Source of the DNA: Salinarimonadaceae bacterium
GTDB taxonomy: Bacteria > Pseudomonadota > Alphaproteobacteria > Rhizobiales > Beijerinckiaceae
Direction: 5' to 3'
Length of the DNA: 57,567 bases
NCBI GenBank assembly: GCA_007693435.1
Contig: REDO01000068.1
Span: 1-57,567, forward strand
Below the pieces are notes generated by a model. That model saw only the letters and a program-made list of their open reading frames with translations, was not told where the DNA came from and ran no database searches. Made by a program: the position numbers and the translations under genes. Of the stretch, positions 9,329 to 16,154 are shown piece after piece; position 1 is the stretch's first letter, and each line of letters starts with the position of its first letter.

Positions 9329-10222
9329 TCAGAACGGGCTGACGGGGAAGAAGGTCAGCCAGGTCTCGGAATACTCGCCGTCCTCCCAGACGCGCTGGAG
9401 CGCATAGTCGAAGGCGCGGCGCAGGGGCTCGTCCTGCCTGCGCATCACGAAGCCGATCCCCTCGCCGAAATAGCGCTCGTCGAGATAGGGCCCGCCGGCG
9501 AAGTCGCAGCAGCCCTGCGAGTCGCGCCCGCCGATCCAGAGCGCGAGGGTGAGCCCGTCTCCGAAGAGGAGATCGACCTCGCCACGCCGAAGCTCGCCCT
9601 GCGCGATGAACAGGTTTGGATGGCGTGACAGCGCGATGTCCGGAAAATAGGCGTCGAGGAAAGCCTCGTGCGCCGAACCCGCCACGACGGCGACGCGCCG
9701 CAGCGCGAGCGCGTCGTTGTCGATAACCGCCGGCGCTTCTCCGATACGGGCGACGAAGCGGGCCGGAAAGCGGAAATAGGGCTCGGTGACGGCGAAGCGC
9801 TCCTGAAGCGCCGCCGTGATCGGGAAGGCGGCCGCCACGACGTCGCCATGCCCGTTCGCCAGCGCGTCGAGCAGATCGCCGAACGGGCGGACCTGGATGG
9901 TGCAGGTGACGCGCAGCCGCTCGCAGGCGAGCCGCGCCAATTCGACCGAAAAGCCCGTCGGCACTGCGTCGGGGCCGCCGAAATGGAGGGGCGGAAAGTC
10001 ATCGGCCGTCATCACGCGCAGCGTGCGCCCGCCCGGAACTTCGGCCGGCTCGACCCTGGCCCGGGGATCCCAGAAACTCGGTATTCCGGCCGCCTCTCCG
10101 CCCAGCTGCGCTGAAGCCTCCCCCTCAAAGACGAGAAGACGCAGAAGGGCGATCATCGCGAGCAAAAGCAACACGAAATTGTAATTTTCTCTTGACTCTG
10201 ATCTTAGGATGCAGATTGACAA
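9329..10222 (-). CDS. periplasmic substrate-binding protein (bacterial SBP family 3-like)
   Basis: A solute-binding protein of the amino-acid ABC-transporter type, or a similar periplasmic sensor domain. After an N-terminal signal sequence with hydrophobic core FVLLLLAMIALLRLLVF and an Ala-x-Ala-like site near EASAQ, the mature part has the SBP_bac_3 pattern: LRVMTADDFPPLHF, GFSVELARLACERL, DLLDALANGHGDVVAAAFPIT, RFAVTEPYFRFPARFV. No permease or ATPase gene is adjacent, so it is an orphan and its ligand is unknown. Start: the TTG at 10222 follows GGGAG at 4 nt and gives a proper n-region; an alternative ATG at 10156 has no ribosome site and would clip the signal peptide. It is divergent from the glycosyltransferase gene, with 48 bp shared. 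Confidence 0.85.
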   Translation of the reverse strand: MSICILRSESRENYNFVLLLLAMIALLRLLVFEGEASAQLGGEAAGIPSFWDPRARVEPAEVPGGRTLRVMTADDFPPLHFGGPDAVPTGFSVELARLACERLRVTCTIQVRPFGDLLDALANGHGDVVAAAFPITAALQERFAVTEPYFRFPARFVARIGEAPAVIDNDALALRRVAVVAGSAHEAFLDAYFPDIALSRHPNLFIAQGELRRGEVDLLFGDGLTLALWIGGRDSQGCCDFAGGPYLDERYFGEGIGFVMRRQDEPLRRAFDYALQRVWEDGEYSETWLTFFPVSPF

Positions 10223-10270
10223 TATACTCCCGCCCGACTCGGCGCATTCCTCACAAGGGGGTTAACGCCC

Positions 10271-12169
10271 GTGACGCATCAGGGTCAAGGCGCGCGCGCG
10301 CGTGCGGCGGCGCATGCCCGCGAAACCCTTCCGGCGACGATCGCCTTTCTGGCCGAACACGGCGTCCCTCCCGCGACCCTGCGTGAGGCGACGCGCCGGG
10401 CGCGCCTCGCCGGCGTCGATTCAGCCGCATGCCTGATGGCCGAAGGGCTTCTCGACCCCGAGAGCTACTACCGGGCGCTCGCCAGACATCTCGGCGCGCC
10501 CTATCTCACGCGCCCCGAACTCGCTGCGGACACCGCGTTTCCCGACGCCGTCCTCGCAGGCGTCGCGCCGCTGGCCGGAACGGAGGGACCCTCGCGCTTC
10601 GTCGGAGCGCCCGATCCCTCCGGAATCGCCCGGCTTCTCGCAGCGCGGGCGGCGCCGGAGGGTTACGCGATCACCGCTCCGGACGCCCTGCGCGAGGCGG
10701 TGTTCGCCGCGCGCGCCGGCCTGATCGCGGACGAAGCCGCGAACGCGCTGCCCGAGGCCGATCCAAGCCTTTCCTTCAAGGGAGGAACGGAGCGGGCGCA
10801 ACGGCGCGCACTCGCGGGTTTCGCGGTCGCGGCGGCGATCGTGGCCGCCGCTTCGCCCTGGCTGGGCTTCGCGCTCGCCACCGGCGGGCTCGGCATCCTG
10901 TTTCTCGTGCTCGCCAATCTGCGCATCGCGGCCTGTCTGGAGCGAACGCGGCCCTATCCCTCCGGACGCGCGCGCCGCCGGCGCGACGACGAATTGCCCG
11001 TCTACACCGTCGTCGTCGCGCTCTACCGGGAGGAGAACGTCGCAGCGGCGCTTGTCGCCGCGCTCGACCGCATCGACTACCCGAAAGCGCTCATCGACCT
11101 GAAATTCGTGGTCGAGGAAGGAGACGACGCGACGCGCGCGGCGCTCGCGCGCGCTTGCGGCGACCGCGCCTGCGAGATCATCGTCGCCCCTCCGGGCGCG
11201 CCGCGCACCAAGCCGCGCGCGCTGAACATGGCGCTTGCCCTGGCGCGTGGAGAATATCTCGTCGTCTACGACGCGGAGGATGCGCCTGAGGAGGACCAGT
11301 TGCGGCTCGCCGTCGACATCTTCGCGCAGGCGACGCCGAAGGTCGCCTGCCTGCAGGCGCGGCTGGCGATCGACAACATCGACGACGGCTTTCTGCCGCG
11401 CTGCTTCGCGATCGAATACGCGGCGCTGTTCGACGTGGTCAATCCGGGCCTGGCGCGGCTCGGACTGCCGATCCTGCTCGGAGGAACCTCCAATCACTTC
11501 CGCACGGTAGCGCTCAGGGCCGTCTGCGGCTGGGACGCGTGGAACGTCACGGAGGACGCCGATCTGGGCATGAGGCTCGCATTGTGCGGCTACGCCGTGC
11601 GCGACCTGCCCTCGACCACCTGGGAGGAGGCGCCGGCGCGTTACGGCGCCTGGGCCGCCCAGCGCCGCCGCTGGATGAAGGGTTTCATGCAGACGGCGAT
11701 CACGCATTCGCGCCGTCCGCTGCGAGCTTTCCGCGCGCTGGGCCTGACGGGCTTCGCCTGCGGAGTCGCCGGCACGCTCGGGGCGGCGCTCGCGGCGATG
11801 CTCTATCCAGTCTTCCTCGCGCTCGCGCTTCTCGCCGGCGCGACCGCCGCCGGCGCGGCGGTGGGGATAGTCCCGCCATGGCTCGCCTATTTCTCGGCGA
11901 TGCCCGATGTCGGACGGCCGCTTGCCGTGGCCTCGACTGCGATCGGCGCGGTGACTTTCGCTGCGGGCTTCGTCTCGATGACGGCGCCGCTCGCGCTCGG
12001 GCTTTGGCGCCGGCGCTGGTTTTCGCTGATGCTGTGGCTGCCAGCCATGCCGATCTACTATCTGCTGGTCAGCCGGGCCGCATGGGGCGGGCTCAGCGAA
12101 CTGGCGCGCGCGCCCAACCATTGGAACAAGACCGAGCACGGCCTATCGCGGCGGCGGCGACGCCGCTGA
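10271..12169 (+). CDS. membrane family 2 glycosyltransferase with MshEN/GspE-N-like N-terminal domain
   Basis: A processive-type inner-membrane glycosyltransferase expected to make or export a surface glycan. Residues about 20-150 resemble the GspE N-terminal/MshEN fold: helical LMAEGLLDPESYYRALARHLG, then DAVLAGVAPL and ALREAVFAAR. Two membrane helices follow (about 182-220), then a GT2 domain (about 245-470) with DAED at 334-337, TEDADLG at 427-433 and QRRRW at 464-468, and four or so C-terminal helices. MshEN domains in other proteins bind c-di-GMP, including that of the E. coli glycosyltransferase NfrB. Here the receptor motif is degraded: the Arg-Leu-Gly is replaced by Val-Asp-Ser and the final Gln by His, so binding is doubtful. 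GTG start after AAGGGGG. Confidence 0.88.
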   Translation: MTHQGQGARARAAAHARETLPATIAFLAEHGVPPATLREATRRARLAGVDSAACLMAEGLLDPESYYRALARHLGAPYLTRPELAADTAFPDAVLAGVAPLAGTEGPSRFVGAPDPSGIARLLAARAAPEGYAITAPDALREAVFAARAGLIADEAANALPEADPSLSFKGGTERAQRRALAGFAVAAAIVAAASPWLGFALATGGLGILFLVLANLRIAACLERTRPYPSGRARRRRDDELPVYTVVVALYREENVAAALVAALDRIDYPKALIDLKFVVEEGDDATRAALARACGDRACEIIVAPPGAPRTKPRALNMALALARGEYLVVYDAEDAPEEDQLRLAVDIFAQATPKVACLQARLAIDNIDDGFLPRCFAIEYAALFDVVNPGLARLGLPILLGGTSNHFRTVALRAVCGWDAWNVTEDADLGMRLALCGYAVRDLPSTTWEEAPARYGAWAAQRRRWMKGFMQTAITHSRRPLRAFRALGLTGFACGVAGTLGAALAAMLYPVFLALALLAGATAAGAAVGIVPPWLAYFSAMPDVGRPLAVASTAIGAVTFAAGFVSMTAPLALGLWRRRWFSLMLWLPAMPIYYLLVSRAAWGGLSELARAPNHWNKTEHGLSRRRRRR

Positions 12170-12176
12170 TCGCCGC

Positions 12177-12770
12177 TCAGATCTGGCGCAGCAACTCGCG
12201 CGCGGCCTCGCCCGGTTCGCGCGTCGTGTCGAGCGCAGTCACGAAACGACCCTGCCCGTCCATGATGTAGACGATGGCGGTGTGGTCCATCGTGTAGTCG
12301 CCGTCGTCCAGGGGCGTCTCGCGCTTGTAGGCGCGGTAGGCGCGCACCACCTCGTCGATCTGCTCCTGCGTTCCGGTTAGGCCGATGATCCGGTCGTCGA
12401 AGCTAGACACGTAGCTCCCCATGATCTCGGGCGTGTCGCGGCGCGGATCGACCGTGATGAACAGCGCCTTCATCTCGCGGCCCTGCTCGGCCGCCGCCTC
12501 GAGAATCTGGGCGATCTCGAAGAGCTTCGTCGGGCAGACGTCCGGGCAGTGGGTGAAGCCGAAGAAAATCAGATGCGGCTCGCCGAGGAAGGTCTCATGA
12601 GTCACTTCGCGCCCGTGATGATCGACGAGCGCGAAGGGGCCGCCGACCGACGACGGCGCGACGTCGCGACCGCCGGGCGTCAGCGTCAGCACCATGGCGA
12701 CGCCGAGCGCCACGAAACCGAAGAGAAAGGCGGCCAGGGGGATGGCGATCTTGCGCGCGCGTTCCGTCAT
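12177..12770 (-). CDS. SCO1/SenC-family copper chaperone
   Basis: A membrane-anchored thioredoxin-fold protein that delivers Cu to the CuA site of cytochrome c oxidase, or acts as a thiol reductant there. The 197-residue protein has an N-terminal anchor (about 8-30), the copper-binding CPDVCP with Cys75 and Cys79, and the third ligand His163 in TMDHTA. All three ligands are intact. The usual oxidase (cox) genes are not adjacent, so it is a stand-alone copy. It is convergent with the glycosyltransferase, with seven bases between the stop codons. Confidence 0.93.
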   Translation of the reverse strand: MTERARKIAIPLAAFLFGFVALGVAMVLTLTPGGRDVAPSSVGGPFALVDHHGREVTHETFLGEPHLIFFGFTHCPDVCPTKLFEIAQILEAAAEQGREMKALFITVDPRRDTPEIMGSYVSSFDDRIIGLTGTQEQIDEVVRAYRAYKRETPLDDGDYTMDHTAIVYIMDGQGRFVTALDTTREPGEAARELLRQI

Positions 12771-12953
12771 GTCATCTCCGTTTCAGCATCCGCTCGTGAG
12801 GTAAGCGACCCAAACCCCGCATGCAATACGTCGTTTCGCGGGCCTGGGGAATGCGGCCCTGCGACGCCGGTTCGGGCGTTCGCGCGACTTGCGCGCAAGC
12901 CGGGCAGGTCGCACCCTCCTGCGGAAACGCGCGAGAGACCGGAGTCGAACCGC

Positions 12954-14099
12954 ATGCGCCCCTTCACCTTCGCTACGACGCCGACGGTCTTCTTCGGGCA
13001 GGGAGCGCTCTCGCGGCTGGGCGAGATCGCCGGCAGGCTCGGTCCGCGCGTGCTGGTCGTGACGGATCGAGGCCTCGTCGAAACGGGAATCGCCGCGCCC
13101 GCCGTCGCGGCGCTCGAGCAGGCGGGATCAGCCGCGCGAATCTACGACGACGTGGTCGCCGATCCTCCGGAGAGCGTCGTCCTGGAAGCGCGCGACGCGG
13201 CCCTCGGCTTTGGCGCGACGGGCGTCGTCGGCGTGGGAGGGGGCTCCTCGCTCGACGTCGCCAAACTCGTCGCGCTGCTCGCCGGCGGCGGCGAGAGCCT
13301 CGGCGAGATTTACGGCGTCGGTTTCGCAAAGGGGCCACGCCTCCCCCTCGCGCTCGTCCCGACGACTGCGGGGACGGGTTCGGAGGTGACTCCGATCTCC
13401 ATCGTCACGACGGGCGCGCACGAGAAGAAGGGCGTCGTCTCGCCCGTGATCCTGCCCGATTTCGCGCTGCTCGACCCCGATCTCACGCGCGGGCTGCCGC
13501 CGCATGTGACTGCGGCGACGGGGATCGACGCCATGGTGCACGCCATCGAGGCCTATACTTCGGCGAGCCCCACCAACAACCCCGTCTCGCGCGCACTCGC
13601 CCGGGAGGCCCTGCGGCTTCTCGGCGGGGCGATCAAGGGCGCCGTCATGGATGGCTGCGACATGCGCTCGCGCTCCGACATGCTGCTGGGCGCGATGCTG
13701 GCGGGACAGGCTTTCGCGAATGCGCCCGTCGCTGCGGTGCATGCGCTGGCCTATCCGCTCGGCGGCCATTTCGGCATCCCGCACGGGCTGTCGAACGCGC
13801 TCGTCCTCACCCATGTCATGCGCTTCAACGCGCCGGCCTGCGGAGGGGCCTATTGCGAAATCGCGGGGGACGTCTTCCCCGAACTCGCCGGAACGCGCGA
13901 TCCCGACGCGCTGATCGACGCGCTCGCCGCGCTCTCGCGGGCCATCGGCCTCGCGCCGCGCCTGCGCGATCTGGACGTGCCCCGCGAGAGCCTGCCGACG
14001 CTCGCGGACGATGCGATGAAGCAGACGCGGCTTCTCGTGAACAATCCGCGCGATGTCACACGCGCCGACGCGCTCGCGATCTACGAAGCCGCCTGGTGA
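12954..14099 (+). CDS. iron-containing alcohol dehydrogenase
   Basis: A group III, NAD(P)-dependent alcohol dehydrogenase that interconverts alcohols and aldehydes. The 381-residue protein has the nucleotide-binding GGGSSLD at 95-101, PTTAGTGSEVTP at 136-147, and the four metal ligands Asp192, His196, His263 and His277. The ATG at 12954 follows GGAG with normal spacing; the open frame extends upstream but overlaps the SCO1 gene promoter and is not protein-like. The thioesterase begins 22 nt downstream, so the two are probably co-transcribed. The substrate is unknown: relatives include 1,3-propanediol, lactaldehyde and methanol dehydrogenases, and maleylacetate reductases are more distant. Confidence 0.92.
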   Translation: MRPFTFATTPTVFFGQGALSRLGEIAGRLGPRVLVVTDRGLVETGIAAPAVAALEQAGSAARIYDDVVADPPESVVLEARDAALGFGATGVVGVGGGSSLDVAKLVALLAGGGESLGEIYGVGFAKGPRLPLALVPTTAGTGSEVTPISIVTTGAHEKKGVVSPVILPDFALLDPDLTRGLPPHVTAATGIDAMVHAIEAYTSASPTNNPVSRALAREALRLLGGAIKGAVMDGCDMRSRSDMLLGAMLAGQAFANAPVAAVHALAYPLGGHFGIPHGLSNALVLTHVMRFNAPACGGAYCEIAGDVFPELAGTRDPDALIDALAALSRAIGLAPRLRDLDVPRESLPTLADDAMKQTRLLVNNPRDVTRADALAIYEAAW

Positions 14100-14121
14100 T
14101 TTCGCCCGCAAGGAGTCCCCG

Positions 14122-14574
14122 ATGAGCGCGCCACCGACCGCTGAGCGTCCCGCCCGCCTAGCCCGCGAAGCCTTCGCCCTGTGGCGCCCCATGCCGACGC
14201 GCTGGATGGACAACGACGTCTACGGGCACGTGAACAACGTCGTCTACTATTCCTATTTCGACACCGCGGTGAACGCCTTCCTCGTCGAGCAGGGGCTGCT
14301 CGACCTCGCCGGCTCCTCCGTCATCGGCCTCGTGGCGGAGACGGGCTGCGTCTATTTCGAATCCGTCGCCTTTCCCGAATCCCTCGAAGTCGGCCTGTCC
14401 GTATCGCGGCTCGGTCGCTCCTCGGTGACCTACCTGATCGGGATCTTCCGGGAGGGCGGCGCATTCGCCGCCGCGCAGGGGCGTTTCGTGCATGTCTATG
14501 TCGATCGGGAGGAGGGGCGGCCCGCGCCGGTTCCCGAGCCGATCCGGGCCGCACTGGAGCCGTTGCTGCGCTGA
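14122..14574 (+). CDS. 4HBT-family acyl-CoA thioesterase
   Basis: A hot-dog-fold hydrolase that would release free acids from acyl-CoA. The 150-residue protein contains MPTRWMDNDVYGHVNN, the standard 4-hydroxybenzoyl-CoA thioesterase/YbgC signature with its active-site Asp, and VAETGCVYFESVAFPE. A strong AAGGAG sits 6-7 nt before the ATG, which settles the start over the longer frame that overlaps the dehydrogenase gene. It is the second gene of a unit with the Fe-ADH. It lies immediately upstream of the RpfF-type gene on the same strand, but a 368-bp AT-rich gap suggests separate promoters. A role in fatty-acid signal metabolism is possible but unproven. Confidence 0.9.
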   Translation: MSAPPTAERPARLAREAFALWRPMPTRWMDNDVYGHVNNVVYYSYFDTAVNAFLVEQGLLDLAGSSVIGLVAETGCVYFESVAFPESLEVGLSVSRLGRSSVTYLIGIFREGGAFAAAQGRFVHVYVDREEGRPAPVPEPIRAALEPLLR

Positions 14575-14629
14575 AGATGCGCCCTGTCGTTGCGAAATCG
14601 CGCCGGCTACGGCAATCTTCGACTGCATT

Positions 14630-14647
14630 CGCGGCAACCTTGCCGCG
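14630..14647 (+). terminator. hairpin downstream of the thioesterase gene
   Basis: Arms CGCGGCAA and TTGCCGCG are perfectly complementary around a 2-nt core, starting 56 nt after the thioesterase stop codon. There is no T-run, so a classic intrinsic terminator is not shown; it may be an RNA-end stabilising hairpin. Confidence 0.4.
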
Positions 14648-14811
14648 CGTTCCCGTGAGCCGGCCAGGCGTCGGCCGCCAGAGCAGGCCCCCGGCCGGTC
14701 GCCCGCCCGAAAAGGGAGCCAGAGCCGTTACGCAATCTTAGATACACAAGTCCCTCGCTCGTGCGAAATTTATGAAATTAAAGATTGTTTTTTGAGCATG
14801 ATTGACGGATG

Positions 14812-14821
14812 TTAACGTTAA
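14812..14821. promoter_or_regulatory. palindrome TTAACGTTAA upstream of the rpfF-type gene
   Basis: A perfect 10-bp palindrome in the AT-rich region 121 bp before the chosen ATG. Its place between a likely promoter and the gene suggests an operator, but the sequence is short, AT-rich palindromes arise by chance, and no known binding protein is assigned. Confidence 0.3.
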
Positions 14822-14942
14822 GAAATGATTTACGAGGTCCATCTCGTTTTAGGCGTTTCCTTCACAATCGTTGAGCGCGATATTGATCTCCGGCGGACGG
14901 GAGACCCCGGTTGCGGGGTATTTCCGAGATCAGGACGAAGTT

Positions 14943-16145
14943 ATGAGTTTTAATCGTTCATCAGGGGATGGCTCCTTCCCTGCCGATCGTTTTCCGGCGC
15001 CAGTTTCCGAACGGAACGCGAAGGCGTCGCCTCAAAATCTCACGAACGCGCTCTCCGGGGAGAATTCCCGCGACGTGATGCTGTTCGATCCCGTATCCCC
15101 GCGTCCGGTCGCCGGCACGCGCCGCGACGCCGTCCAGGGCAGATCGCCGCGGACGCTCCTCCCCGGCCTGTCCCAGCAGCGGCTGCGCCCCCTCGACGCT
15201 CTCGACGTCGCCGCCGGTCGGGCGAGACCCGCCGGCGCGCCCGCCATGGAGCCGCGGGAACGCGTCTCGCTGGACCAATTCGAAGAACTCGACGTCTCTC
15301 TGGATTCCGAGACCGGTCTCTATTGGTGCCGGATGAACCCGCTCGAACGGCCGAGTTACACAAGGGGCCTGCTGCGCGGCATCGCGCAGATGCAGCATTC
15401 CCTGCGTGATCTCTTCGCGGCCTATCCGACGCGGCCCTTCGATTATTGGGTGCTGTGCTCGCAGTTCGAGGGCGTGTTCAACCTCGGCGGCGACCTCGCC
15501 CTCTTCGCGCGGCTGATCCGCGACGGCGACCGGGACGGGCTGCTCAACTACGCGACCCTGTGCATCGACGTCGTCTACGCCAACTACATCAATCACGACC
15601 TGCCGATCACGACGATCGGCCTCGTGCAGGGCGACGCCCTCGGCGGCGGTTTCGAGGCCGCCCTGTCCTGCGACGTGATCGTCGCCGAGAAGGGCGTCAA
15701 GTTCGGATTCCCCGAGGTCCTGTTCAATCTGTTCCCCGGCATGGGCGCCTACAGCCTGCTCGCGCGCAAGCTCGGAGGCGCCAAGGCGCACCAGATGATC
15801 ATGGACGGGCGCGTCTACGATGCGCAGGAGCTTCACGCCATGGGTCTCGTGCACGAACTCGCCGAGCCGGGCGCGGGCGAGGACGCGGTGCGCGATTTCG
15901 CCCGCCGCGACCGCCGCCGCCGCAACGCGACGGTCGCGATGCACGCGGCCCTGCGCAAGACGGCGCCGCTGCCCTATTCCGAGCTGCTCGACATCGTGAC
16001 CCTCTGGGTCGATTCCGCGATGCAGCTCTCCTCGACGGATCTGCGCAAGATGGAACGGCTCATCGGCGCGCAGGATCGCCGCACCCGCGACGCGAGCGCT
16101 GCGCCCTGCGAGACCGGCGCAGCGATCGACCGGCACGCGGTCTGA
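14943..16145 (+). CDS. rpfF: RpfF-type DSF synthase (crotonase superfamily)
   Basis: By homology, converts a 3-hydroxyacyl-ACP to a cis-2-unsaturated fatty acid (DSF family) by combined dehydratase and thioesterase activity, producing a cell-to-cell signal. The 400-residue protein contains the RpfF-specific blocks FNLGGDLALF, LVQGDALGGGFEAALSC and FPEVLFNLFPGMGAYS. The two catalytic Glu of RpfF (E141 and E161 in Xanthomonas) are present 20 residues apart as Glu238 and Glu258. It ends like RpfF with WVDSAMQLSSTDLRKMERLIGAQ. The first 105 or so residues are extra relative to the roughly 290-residue Xanthomonas protein and look disordered. ATG 14943 follows AGGACGA; a TTG at 14871 would add 24 residues. 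The gene is convergent with the sensor kinase gene, 9 bp between stops. Confidence 0.93.
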   Translation: MSFNRSSGDGSFPADRFPAPVSERNAKASPQNLTNALSGENSRDVMLFDPVSPRPVAGTRRDAVQGRSPRTLLPGLSQQRLRPLDALDVAAGRARPAGAPAMEPRERVSLDQFEELDVSLDSETGLYWCRMNPLERPSYTRGLLRGIAQMQHSLRDLFAAYPTRPFDYWVLCSQFEGVFNLGGDLALFARLIRDGDRDGLLNYATLCIDVVYANYINHDLPITTIGLVQGDALGGGFEAALSCDVIVAEKGVKFGFPEVLFNLFPGMGAYSLLARKLGGAKAHQMIMDGRVYDAQELHAMGLVHELAEPGAGEDAVRDFARRDRRRRNATVAMHAALRKTAPLPYSELLDIVTLWVDSAMQLSSTDLRKMERLIGAQDRRTRDASAAPCETGAAIDRHAV

Positions 16146-16154
16146 ACGCGGGGA

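Larger units (their letters stand above)
14575..14942 (+). other. intergenic region and probable promoter of the rpfF-type gene
   Basis: No gene is seen. The left part is GC-rich and carries a perfect hairpin (14630-14647). From about 14730 to 14870 the sequence becomes markedly AT-rich compared with its surroundings (GAAATTTATGAAATTAAAG, GATTGTTTTTTGAGC). This is typical of a regulated promoter in a high-GC genome and contains the palindrome TTAACGTTAA. I cannot fix a transcription start. Confidence 0.6.
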
